64,000 bases of DNA from Ruminococcus sp. AM36-2AA (GTDB taxonomy: Bacteria > Bacillota > Clostridia > Lachnospirales > Lachnospiraceae). The stretch's first letter is position 1. Each line of letters begins with the position of its first letter. Both the position numbers and the translations under genes were made by a program. Under the pieces are notes generated by a model. That model saw only the letters and a program-made list of their open reading frames with translations, did not search any database and had not been told where the DNA came from. Positions 1 through 7,303 of the stretch are shown here, piece after piece. The stretch lies in the NCBI RefSeq assembly GCF_003461955.1, contig NZ_QTYB01000002.1, positions 160,314 through 224,313 of the forward strand, in the 5' to 3' direction.

Positions 1-50
1 AAGGTTATTTTGTTACTGTTCACTGGTCAATGTCATTTAGTTAATTTTCA

Positions 51-88
51 AGGTTAGATCTTATACATGAGGTCTAACCTCTTTTTTA
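51..88 (+). terminator. Intrinsic terminator of a gene left of the window
   Basis: An inverted repeat (AGGTTAGA at 51-58 and TCTAACCT at 73-80) is followed directly by a T-rich run. It would end a transcript entering from the left edge. No gene body for it is visible here. Confidence 0.7.
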
Positions 89-130
89 GTTTTTCCCTAA
101 ATAGGGGTTGACACTTCAACTCAAATGTGC

Positions 131-221
131 GGCCGCTCTCACTACTGATTGGTTTTTAGAAGTAGTGAGAGCGGCCCTTGTAGTTAAAGAAGCATCTGCA
201 CGATGCAAATACAACTACAAG
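131..221. repeat. Two adjacent hairpins ahead of the insertion sequence
   Basis: A perfect 16-bp inverted repeat (131-146 with 161-176, GC-rich) is followed by a nested hairpin. The outer arms of the second are CTTGTAGTT (177-185) and AACTACAAG (213-221), and the inner arms are GCATC/GATGC. A ribosome binding site (GGAG, 221-224) and an ATG at 233 follow. That short reading frame is interrupted after about ten codons by the left end of the insertion sequence. It could be the structured leader of a gene destroyed by the insertion, or an end structure of an older element. I cannot decide which. Confidence 0.6.
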
Positions 222-345
222 GAGATTTTTTTATGCTACAAAACCAAATCAAAACCATATTTAAAAGGGCACTGAAAAAGTCTGATTCTAAAAAAGAATT
301 GGGCTTTTTTGTGAAAATTTCGGTCGCCTGGCAAAGGAACCAGAA

Positions 346-1635
346 ATGATGTTTAAACTGCTTTTCCTGAAAAAACTGTACGATCTTTCTGACGAAGCCC
401 TGATTAGCAGCGCCCAGACGGACATGGCATATAAATTTTTCCTTGACCTGGAACCAGAAGCAAAAATGATAGATCCCAGTCTTCTCACAAAATTCAGAAA
501 AACTCGTATTACAGAAGATATTCTGGAAGAAATGTTAAAAGAAACCATTCAACAGGCTTTGGATAAAAATCTGATCAAATCGGGAACCATTATCGTTGAT
601 TCCACCCATACAATTGCTTCTGTCTGGGCAAAATCTCCAACGCAGATTCTGCGGGATATGAGCAAACAACTTCGGAAAGAGGTTTATAAAACAGCTTTTG
701 AATTATCAGAGCGATTTCCTGAGAAACCCTCTTTGGAAGCAGGACTGGATGAAGAAATTGCCTATACTAGGGAACTACTCCAGGTTCTGGAGGAAGGAAT
801 AAAATCCTGTGGAAATAAAAAGATACAGAAACTTTCTCATGAAATGAAAGAACTACTAGAAGATGAGCGGCTCAAAGAGATCCGATCCAAAGATGATAAA
901 GATGCACGGTTTGGACATAAAACGGCAACCAGTACGTTCTATGGATATAAGAATCATCTTGCGATGACTGAAGAACGTCTCATTGCGGGGATCACTGTAA
1001 CAGATGGAGGAGCACCAGATGGGCAGGAATTACCAAAACTGATAGAAAACGCGAAGGAAAATGGAATAAAAGTTACAGAAGTTATAGGCGATATGGCATA
1101 TGTCAGTGATGACAATCTGGAAGTCTGCGGAAAAGAGATTACATTGATTGCCAGAACCAATACAGCAGTAGCTGCTGCAGCAAACGGGAACCTTGAGGAA
1201 GGTTTCTGCTTTAATAAAGATGCTGGGATGCTGCAGTGTCCTGCCGGAGAGCTTTCCACGCGTGTAGAAAAAAGAACGGCAAAAAATGGGAATACTTATT
1301 TAAGATATATATTTAGCAAAGTAACGTGTCGGAAATGTCCCCAAAGAGAAAAATGCCGTGTAGGAAGATCAAACGCTAAAACAAGAAGCTACAGTATCAC
1401 GCAAGCAAGCGAGAAAAATCTTGAAAGGCTTAAATTTGAAGAAAGCGAATATTTTCAGGAGCGAATGAAGATTCGGCACAGGATAGAAGAAAAGAATGGA
1501 GAACTAAAGGAAGCTCACGGTTTGCGTAAAGCAGATTCGAGAGGTTTATTTGCTATGCATCTGCAAATGTATTTTACGGCATTTACAGCAAATGTAAAAC
1601 GAATAGTAAGATTAGATGAGCTGGCTATGGAGTAA
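346..1635 (+). CDS. IS1182-family DDE transposase (short N-terminus)
   Basis: The 429-residue protein has a family-like N-terminal helical region and a split DDE catalytic core. Likely catalytic residues are D85 (IIVDST), D249 (IGDMAY) and E381 (RIEEKNGELK). A Cys cluster (C328, C331, C337) precedes the C-terminal LK.AHGLR..DSRGLF motif typical of this family. Homology-like sequence (ENFGRLAKEPE) continues in frame upstream of the first ATG as far as about 298, with a stop at 289-291. Either a non-ATG start is used or the N-terminus was lost. Family members are usually 450-550 residues, so reduced activity is possible. The stop codon lies inside a terminator hairpin. Confidence 0.85.
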   Translation: MMFKLLFLKKLYDLSDEALISSAQTDMAYKFFLDLEPEAKMIDPSLLTKFRKTRITEDILEEMLKETIQQALDKNLIKSGTIIVDSTHTIASVWAKSPTQILRDMSKQLRKEVYKTAFELSERFPEKPSLEAGLDEEIAYTRELLQVLEEGIKSCGNKKIQKLSHEMKELLEDERLKEIRSKDDKDARFGHKTATSTFYGYKNHLAMTEERLIAGITVTDGGAPDGQELPKLIENAKENGIKVTEVIGDMAYVSDDNLEVCGKEITLIARTNTAVAAAANGNLEEGFCFNKDAGMLQCPAGELSTRVEKRTAKNGNTYLRYIFSKVTCRKCPQREKCRVGRSNAKTRSYSITQASEKNLERLKFEESEYFQERMKIRHRIEEKNGELKEAHGLRKADSRGLFAMHLQMYFTAFTANVKRIVRLDELAME

Positions 1636-1648
1636 ACCATAGCTTTTT
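1624..1648 (+). terminator. Terminator overlapping the transposase stop codon
   Basis: The arms GCTATGG (1624-1630) and CCATAGC (1637-1643) enclose the TAA stop and are followed by TTTTT. Confidence 0.7.
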
Positions 1649-1784
1649 ATGATTTTCCTAAGTAAAGATTTGAAAATAATATAAAAGAAAAACTTCCACT
1701 TAAGAAGAAATGGAAGTTTTTCAGTGCCCTTCAAATACAAGGGGTGTGGCACTTTTATCTGCATACACGAAACATAGTAATGTT

Positions 1785-2112
1785 TTATCTCCGCTTACTT
1801 TTTTTCTGAATTCCTTTCATTTTCCGTTTTGTTATGAATTGATAGTCTGTTCTGAATCCACAGGTTTCGTGGAGATCGTCAGTGATTTTCTGACGTTCAT
1901 ATACCGGCATGAAACCCTGTTCTTCTACATCTGCAAATTTTATGTCTTTTAAAATATGGAGCAATTGTTCTGTAGTATAAGTTCCTTTCAAAGCGCGGTT
2001 TAATAACCGGATTTGTATAGGACTGAGTGATATAAAAGGACTCGGAATTTTTTGATTTTGATGTTGTTATACGCACAATAATTACCGCTTCCACTGTTAT
2101 AGTACATATCAC
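1785..2112 (-). pseudogene. Internally deleted IS1634-type transposase
   Basis: Reading leftwards, the higher-coordinate part encodes a stretch like an IS1634 transposase N-terminus (VRITTSKSKNSESFYITQSY). At about 2030-2040 the frame changes and the sequence becomes a C-terminus, with KDIKFADVEEQGFMP, then TDDLHETCGFRTDYQ and a basic tail. About 400 or more central residues expected for the family, including the catalytic core, are absent. The AT-rich stretch 2113-2215 beyond it is probably the element's upstream end. The IS1182-type element sits against the other end. Confidence 0.6.
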
Positions 2113-2245
2113 TAAATATTACTATATAATAAAAATAAAAATTTGACAAAAAAATAAGCCTGTTTCAAGGCTTTGCGGTACTTTTTTGAATTTCAATGTG
2201 TCAAACTCCCGTGTAACAAGAAAATAAAAAAATATAAAGTTTTAG

Positions 2246-2274
2246 TTGTTGCCCGTTATCTTTTCTGATATAAT
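2246..2274 (+). promoter_or_regulatory. Sigma-A-type promoter for the NhaC/dipeptidase operon
   Basis: TTGTTG (2246-2251) and a perfect TATAAT (2269-2274) are 17 bp apart, about 75 bp before the NhaC start. The rest of 2113-2348 holds only transposon-end remnants. Confidence 0.7.
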
Positions 2275-2348
2275 AAGTCCAAATCTTAATACTCTGCCGT
2301 GATAAAATGTGAAACTGTCACGAAGGAGGCTAAAAGGAGAAACTACAA

Positions 2349-3794
2349 ATGAAAGAAAAGAAAGAACGGGCCAAACGTCTGCCCACTTTTGCGGAATCGA
2401 TCACACCGATCGTCGCAATGCTCCTGATCCTTACCATCGGAAAAGGCGTATTCGGCTACAGCACAGAGCCGCTTCTGATCATGGTAGCTGCAATCGCAGC
2501 ATTTATCGCGTTCCGTGTAGGCATTACCTGGGATGAGATGATGGATGAGATCTGCACCAAGATCGCAAAGGGCATGCCTGCCATCCTGATTCTTGTATGT
2601 GTTGGCGCTATGGTTGGTACCTGGATGGCATCCGGTACCATTCCGATGATGATTTATTACGGCGTCCAGATCGTAAACCCGAAATTCATGCTGGTTACCG
2701 CGTTCCTGATCGAGGCAGTGGTTTCGGTTGTTACCGGTACCTCCTGGGGTTCCGTTGCAACCATGGGTGTTGCCCTGATGGGAATCGCAAGCGCCCTTGG
2801 CGTATCCCTTCCGGCTACTGCAGGCGCCTGCATCGCAGGTTCCTACTTTGGTGACAAGATGTCTCCGCTGTCCGATACCACAAACCTGGCTCCGATCGCG
2901 GCAGGCAGCACACTGTATGAGCATATCGGACATATGTTCTACACCACTGTCCCAGCAACCATCGTTTCCCTGGTGGTATATGCCATTGTTGGTATGAACG
3001 CAGATGTAAGCGCAGATATTACTTCTGACACCGTTACTACTTTATTAAGCCAGCTTTCTTCCATGTACAGCTGGAACCTGCTGATCATCATTCCGGTAGT
3101 GATCGTGCTGGGCGGCTCCCTGCTTCAGAAGCCAACCATTCCGGTTATGCTTCTTTCTACTTTTGTAGCAGGCTTGGAGAGTGTCTTCATTCAGCACGTA
3201 GCGTTAGGAGATGTGTTAAAGGCAACCGTAAACGGTTTTGATGTATCCATGATCCACCGTGCAGGATTTGACACCGAGACCTGTTCCGAGGCCGTAACCA
3301 AGCTGTTAAACCGCGGCGGTATGAACGGCATTATGAGCACCACACTTCTGGTATTCTGCGCATTCTGCTTCGCAGGTATCATGAGCCGGGCTGGCTGTCT
3401 GGATGTGGTACTCCAGAAGATCTTAAGCGTGGCAAAGAGTACCGGTGCGCTGATCACCGCAACCGTTGCAGCCTGCATTACCATGGCACTGACCACCGGT
3501 AACTCTTACCTTGCCATTCTGATTCCGGGCGAGATGTTCCGTGACGCTTACAAAGAGCGCGGGCTTGCGGCAAAGAACCTGTCCAGAACCCTTGAGGATG
3601 CCGGTACCGTAGTTGTACCGCTGATCCCGTGGTCCGCAGCAGGTGCTTACATGGCTTCCACCCTTGGCGTAGAGACTTTGGATTACCTTCCATGGGCAAT
3701 CCTGTGCTACACCGGCTGGATTTTTGCAATCATCTGGGGCTTTACCGGATTTGGTATTGCCAAGCTCGATGATGAGAAGAAAAAGGAGAACTAA
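2349..3794 (+). CDS. nhaC: NhaC-family sodium/proton antiporter
   Basis: This is a 481-residue polytopic membrane protein with about 11-12 hydrophobic segments. It carries the NhaC-family signature GSYFGDKMSPLSDTTN near residue 165 and a second conserved TGNSYLAILIPGEMF block in the C-terminal half. NhaC proteins exchange Na+ for H+, and relatives such as MleN couple this to carboxylate exchange. It starts at ATG behind AGGAG. The stop is followed after only a few bases by an isoaspartyl dipeptidase remnant, and an intact dipeptidase comes next. Co-transcription with dipeptidase genes makes a link to uptake or exchange of acidic peptides or amino acids possible, but this is inference. Confidence 0.9.
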   Translation: MKEKKERAKRLPTFAESITPIVAMLLILTIGKGVFGYSTEPLLIMVAAIAAFIAFRVGITWDEMMDEICTKIAKGMPAILILVCVGAMVGTWMASGTIPMMIYYGVQIVNPKFMLVTAFLIEAVVSVVTGTSWGSVATMGVALMGIASALGVSLPATAGACIAGSYFGDKMSPLSDTTNLAPIAAGSTLYEHIGHMFYTTVPATIVSLVVYAIVGMNADVSADITSDTVTTLLSQLSSMYSWNLLIIIPVVIVLGGSLLQKPTIPVMLLSTFVAGLESVFIQHVALGDVLKATVNGFDVSMIHRAGFDTETCSEAVTKLLNRGGMNGIMSTTLLVFCAFCFAGIMSRAGCLDVVLQKILSVAKSTGALITATVAACITMALTTGNSYLAILIPGEMFRDAYKERGLAAKNLSRTLEDAGTVVVPLIPWSAAGAYMASTLGVETLDYLPWAILCYTGWIFAIIWGFTGFGIAKLDDEKKKEN

Positions 3795-3799
3795 ATACG

Positions 3800-4291
3800 A
3801 TGTCCAGAGTGCTTTTGATTAAAAACGCGAATCTGTATGATCCGGATCCAAAAGGAATCCGTGATATCCTGATCGTAGATGAAAAAGTATTTTCTGTGGC
3901 AGAACACATCGATCCACCGGAACTTTCTGCTCCGGTGGAAGTTGTTTCTGCAGATGGAAAAATGGTAATTCCTGGTTATGTGGACCAGCATGTTCATGTG
4001 ATTGGCGGGGGCGGCGCAAAGCTTCTGGTTACACGGCTTTCTTCCCTGCATGAGGAAGTGCGTGATGCTGTAAAGGCAGGGGTTCCGGTGGAAAAAGCCA
4101 TCCGCATCTGCGGGGAGAACCCGGCCAGAGCCAACGGATTATTCCCGAAAAAGGGCTGCATCCGTCCGGGCAGCGACGCGGATCTTGTGATCCTGGATGA
4201 GGAATTTCTGGTAGATACGGTATTTGTCCGTGGACAGAAAATGGTGGAGTATGGAAAAGCACTGGTAAAAGGCACCTTTGAGACAGACTGA
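3800..4291 (+). pseudogene. iadA: Isoaspartyl dipeptidase with a large in-frame internal deletion
   Basis: The 163-residue frame matches the N-terminal 70-odd residues of the intact neighbour, including the metal motif DQHVHVIGGGG. It then jumps directly to the C-terminal tail (VEKAIRICGENPARANG, then SDADLVILDEEF). About 220 central residues of the amidohydrolase barrel are missing, including the bridging carboxylate and the remaining His/Asp metal ligands. No catalysis is expected. The frame stays open and the ribosome binding site (AAGGAG at the NhaC stop) is good, so a short product might still be made. It appears to be a decayed tandem duplicate of the next gene. Confidence 0.8.
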
Positions 4292-4344
4292 CAGAAGCTT
4301 TGAAATAGAAAAGCGGAAAAGAAAGAGACAGGAGAATTGACATT

Positions 4345-5505
4345 ATGATCAAGTTACTGAAAAACGCGAATGTGTACGCACCGGAGAAACTGGGAAAGAA
4401 AGATATCCTTATTGAGGGGGAAAAAATCCTTCTGATGCAGGATACTATTGAGGGATATGAGGGACTTCCGGGAGTGGAAACCTATGATCTGGAGGGAAAG
4501 ACCGTTGTTCCGGCTTACATTGACATGCACGTGCATATCACAGGCGGCGGCGGAGAGCAGGGGCCGGCATCCCGTGTACCGGAATCCCAGCTCAGTGAAT
4601 TCTTCAAAAATGGTATTACCACGGTAGTCGGACTTCTGGGAACCGATGGCGTAACCCGCAGTGTGGAAAATCTGGTCGCAAAAGCTCGCGCCCTGACCGA
4701 AGAGGGCATGACCGTGTACACTCTGACCAGTTCCTATGGTTACCCGCCGACCACCCTGACCGGAAGTGTAGAGCGCGATATCATCCTGGTTCCACCGATG
4801 ATCGGTGTGAAGGTAGCGGTATCGGACCACAGAAGCTCCAACCCAGGCGGAGAAGAGCTGATCGCGCTGGCTACTGCAGCGCGCAGAGCCGGCTTACTCA
4901 GCAATACCCCTGGCCTGGTAACCATGCACATGGGTGACGGAGAGGGAAGACTGGATCCGATTTTCTATGTGCTGGATCATTCCGACGTTCCAGCCAAGAA
5001 CCTGCTGCCGACCCACATCTTACGCAATCCTGGACTGATTGATGCCGGCGCGGATCTGGTGCGCCGTGGCGGCTACATTGACTGCACCGCCGGCGCCGAT
5101 GATGTGGAGGTCGAATCCGATGCTCTGAAGCTCTATGAGCTGTTGCACCGCGAAGATGTGAGCCTGGATCATGTAACCATGTCCAGTGACGCGTTCGGAA
5201 GCCAGCCGCGCTTCAACGAAGAGGGCGAGTGCATTGGCCTGACCTACGCGTCCCCGAAGTATCTGCACCGTACCATCCAGATCCTGGTAAGAGAGGGCAT
5301 GCCGCTGGAGGATGCCTTACAGCTTCTGACCAGCACTCCGGCCGTACTCCTTGGCAAAGAAGGAATCAAGGGCTGTGTAGCGGAAGGCGCAGACGCAGAC
5401 CTTCTGGTACTGGATGAGAATCTCAACATCAACAGCCTGTTTGCCCGCGGCAAGGTCGCTGTGTGGGAGCAGGAAGTGAAGATGAAGGGCAGATTCGAGC
5501 AGTAA
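4345..5505 (+). CDS. iadA: Isoaspartyl dipeptidase (beta-aspartyl-peptidase)
   Basis: This 386-residue member of the amidohydrolase superfamily has the usual length for IadA. The HxH metal motif (DMHVHITGGGGEQG) is near residue 60. Further His residues lie around positions 190-220 (VTMHMGDGEG and LLPTHILRNP), and the catalytic Asp region is SSDAFGSQPRFN. IadA hydrolyses isoaspartyl dipeptides formed by protein ageing or by breakdown of cyanophycin-like material. It is the third gene of the NhaC transcript and starts at ATG behind an AGGAG-like site. A fragment of an unrelated sugar permease follows. Confidence 0.92.
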   Translation: MIKLLKNANVYAPEKLGKKDILIEGEKILLMQDTIEGYEGLPGVETYDLEGKTVVPAYIDMHVHITGGGGEQGPASRVPESQLSEFFKNGITTVVGLLGTDGVTRSVENLVAKARALTEEGMTVYTLTSSYGYPPTTLTGSVERDIILVPPMIGVKVAVSDHRSSNPGGEELIALATAARRAGLLSNTPGLVTMHMGDGEGRLDPIFYVLDHSDVPAKNLLPTHILRNPGLIDAGADLVRRGGYIDCTAGADDVEVESDALKLYELLHREDVSLDHVTMSSDAFGSQPRFNEEGECIGLTYASPKYLHRTIQILVREGMPLEDALQLLTSTPAVLLGKEGIKGCVAEGADADLLVLDENLNINSLFARGKVAVWEQEVKMKGRFEQ

Positions 5506-5539
5506 GGAAAACATACAGGAGAAGGACTGTGATTGACTT

Positions 5540-5740
5540 ATTGGTGGTGCTTCTGCTTATGGTGGTACCGGTACAGTTCCTGGTGTTATCATTGGTGCAC
5601 TTCTGATGGGTGTTCTGAATCTTGGCATGAGTATCATGGGTATTGACCAGAATATCCAGAAGGTTGTTAAAGGTATGGTTCTTCTGGCAGCGGTTATCTT
5701 CGATGTTGTCAGCAAGAGAAAATCTTTTATCGTAAAATAA
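5540..5740 (+). pseudogene. mglC: C-terminal fragment of a galactose/ribose-type ABC permease
   Basis: From 5540 a 66-codon open stretch without a start reads like the end of MglC/RbsC permeases: GGTGTVPGVIIGALLMGVLN, then QKVVKGMVLLAAVIFDV and a basic tail. The rest of the permease, the ATPase and the binding protein are absent. The junction falls about 35 bp after the iadA stop, which points to a deletion or recombination that fused two loci. The fragment keeps its own terminator downstream. Confidence 0.7.
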
Positions 5741-5759
5741 TAATAGTCAGCGAATCAGG

Positions 5760-5799
5760 ACAGCAGGTTTTCGGAGTGATCCGGAACCTGCTGTTTTTG
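5760..5799 (+). terminator. Terminator after the permease fragment
   Basis: ACAGCAGGTT (5760-5769) pairs perfectly with AACCTGCTGT (5785-5794) and is followed by Ts. Confidence 0.85.
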
Positions 5800-5865
5800 G
5801 GTGTATATACTGTTGTTTTATGTGAGGTTATTTTGTCGGTTTTCGTGGTTTTATGGGGGATGTGC

Positions 5866-5894
5866 TTGTTTTTAGGAGAACGTTATATTATAAT
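5866..5894 (+). promoter_or_regulatory. Promoter of the ParA-like gene
   Basis: TTGTTT (5866-5871) and TATAAT (5889-5894) have 17-bp spacing. They end about 48 bp before the ATG. Confidence 0.65.
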
Positions 5895-5941
5895 AAGGGC
5901 AAGTGACAGAAAATACGAAATTATGTTGTCGGGAGGCTGTA

Positions 5942-6733
5942 ATGGGAAATACAGTAACGATCTGTTTTGCAAATAATAAGGGCGGCAGCGGAAAGTCCAC
6001 CAGCTGTTCCAATGTGGGAGCGGCACTGGCCGGCATGGGTAAGAAGGTACTGATGGTAGACGGTGATATGCAGCTGAATCTTTCCCTTTCTTTTTTTGAT
6101 GAAGAGGAAGTTCTGAAGATGGCAGCTGGGGAAAAGAATCTCTACTATGCCATCGGGCATCAGTCGGATCTCAGTGATTTTATCGTGCATACGAAGTATG
6201 AGAATCTGGATCTGGTGCCGTCTTCCACTTTGATGAGTTCTGTGGAGTATGAGCTTTTTACAAAGTGGCAGAGGGAGTTTATCCTTCGGAAGTGTCTGCA
6301 GAAGGTGAAGGATTCCGGTGTTTATGATTATATTCTCATCGATGCGCCGCCGACTCTTGGTGGCTGGGTGATGAACATCTTATGTGCATCGGATTACGTT
6401 CTGGTTCCGGTGGAGGCAAGCCCATGGGGCATGTTTGGTCTTGCGAATATGTTTGATTTCCTCAATGAAGTCCGTGAGATCGCTCCGGCGCTTCAGGTTC
6501 TGGGAATCGTGGTGACCAAGGCGGATGCCAGAAAGAATTATTTCAAGCAGACCATGGAGACTCTGAAAGAGATGGAAGGAATCTACCTTTTCGAATCTTT
6601 TATCCGTGTGGACAGCTCCATCGAATGGTCTCAGGACAGCAGTGAACCGGTTGTGGAATTCAAAAAAAGCAGCCGCAGCGCAAAAGAATACATAGCATTG
6701 GCAGAGGAGGTAATGAATCGTGTCAGTAGGTAA
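5942..6733 (+). CDS. ParA/Soj-type P-loop ATPase
   Basis: The protein has 263 residues. It has a deviant Walker A motif (NNKGGSGKST) at the N-terminus, switch/Walker A' (VDGDMQLN) and Walker B-like (ILIDAPPTLGG) segments. It matches single-domain ParA proteins in length, without an N-terminal DNA-binding extension. ParA ATPases dimerise on ATP, bind nucleoid DNA and position chromosomes, plasmids or protein complexes. I chose the ATG at 5942 because GGGAGG lies six bases upstream; a GTG at 5903 is less well placed. The last codons overlap the start of a basic histone-like protein, so the two are probably translationally coupled. No ParB homologue or parS-like repeat is visible nearby. Confidence 0.88.
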   Translation: MGNTVTICFANNKGGSGKSTSCSNVGAALAGMGKKVLMVDGDMQLNLSLSFFDEEEVLKMAAGEKNLYYAIGHQSDLSDFIVHTKYENLDLVPSSTLMSSVEYELFTKWQREFILRKCLQKVKDSGVYDYILIDAPPTLGGWVMNILCASDYVLVPVEASPWGMFGLANMFDFLNEVREIAPALQVLGIVVTKADARKNYFKQTMETLKEMEGIYLFESFIRVDSSIEWSQDSSEPVVEFKKSSRSAKEYIALAEEVMNRVSR

Positions 6734-7163
6734 AGCAAGCATCGCAAGAGCAGTAAATGCAGAAAAAGCATCCAAAACAGAAACAAAAGCAGAGGTAAAA
6801 GAGGCTGAGGTTAAAGTAGCAGAGAAGCCGGCAGAGGTAAAAGCAGAGACAGCTGAAAAAGCTGCAGAAAAGCCAGCTGCCAAGAAAACAGCAGCGAAAG
6901 CTCCTGCAAAGAAAACCACAGCAAAGAAAGCTGCCGCAACAAAAACAACCGCAAAGAAAACCACTACCAGAAAAACAACAACACGTAAAACCGCAGCAAA
7001 GAAAACAGCTGCAGCAGAAACAACAGGAACCGTAGCCCAGAACGTGATCAGCGGAGGAAACGCCGACGAACTCCAGGCCAAATTCCTCACCCCGAAGAAA
7101 GAACAGCCAGACAACAACCAGCCAGTAGGAATTAAGGACGAACTTCCGGTTTATCTGCTGTAA
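6720..7163 (+). CDS. Histone-H1-like Lys/Ala/Thr-rich basic protein
   Basis: The protein has 147 residues and begins at GTG behind GAGGAGG, inside the end of the ParA-like gene. Residues 15-55 are Lys/Glu/Ala-rich and probably helical. Residues about 55-105 are repeats of the AKKTAAK / TTRKT type, resembling eukaryotic H1 tails and bacterial Hc1/Hc2-like proteins. The C-terminus is non-repetitive and ends in DELPVYLL. The basic block should bind DNA non-specifically. Overlap with a ParA ATPase suggests it is the DNA-linked partner of that ATPase, filling the place of ParB. That role is inference. Confidence 0.7.
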   Translation: MSVGKASIARAVNAEKASKTETKAEVKEAEVKVAEKPAEVKAETAEKAAEKPAAKKTAAKAPAKKTTAKKAAATKTTAKKTTTRKTTTRKTAAKKTAAAETTGTVAQNVISGGNADELQAKFLTPKKEQPDNNQPVGIKDELPVYLL

Positions 7164-7196
7164 TAGCTGATTGAATTAAAAAAACAAGTGACAAAT

Positions 7197-7250
7197 AAAA
7201 AACTGCTATATATCTACATCATTATTGATAAGATATACAGCAGTTTTTAT
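7197..7250. terminator. Bidirectional terminator between convergent genes
   Basis: An 18-bp arm pair (7197-7214 with 7231-7248, one wobble) has A-runs on the left and T-runs on the right. It can stop both the rightward histone-like gene and the leftward ABC gene. Confidence 0.8.
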
Positions 7251-7303
7251 TTTTATCCCATAATAATTTCAGTGGGACAGCGAAGCGCCTCCCTCGTACC
7301 TTT

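Larger units (their letters stand above)
265..1731 (+). mobile_element. IS1182-type insertion sequence with 15-bp terminal inverted repeats
   Basis: The sequence AAGGGCACTGAAAAA at 265-279 recurs exactly as its reverse complement at 1717-1731, flanking one transposase gene. This defines an element of about 1.47 kb. I see no clear direct target duplication: flanks end ATTTA on the left and begin CAAAT on the right. A further hairpin (1688-1698 with 1711-1721) sits just inside the right end. The element lies beside a decayed IS1634-type copy, so this is a site of repeated insertion. Confidence 0.75.

Noticed and set aside
233..349. Programmed -1 frameshift at the six-T run (305-310) producing a longer transposase
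   Set aside because: The ATG at 233 lies outside the inverted-repeat boundary of the element, so the upstream frame is not part of the insertion sequence. The zero-frame codons do not form a canonical slippery heptamer.
1710..1952. 80-residue rightward reading frame
   Set aside because: It lies antisense to the IS1634-type remnant, begins in the IS1182-type end and has no ribosome site.
5776..5976. 66-residue hydrophobic reading frame before the ParA gene
   Set aside because: It starts within the right arm region of a terminator and overlaps the ParA promoter and ribosome site.
5942..7163. Plasmid partition locus (parAB) indicating an integrated plasmid
   Set aside because: No ParB, parS-like repeats, replication initiator or conjugation genes are present. 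Flanking genes are ordinary chromosomal ones.
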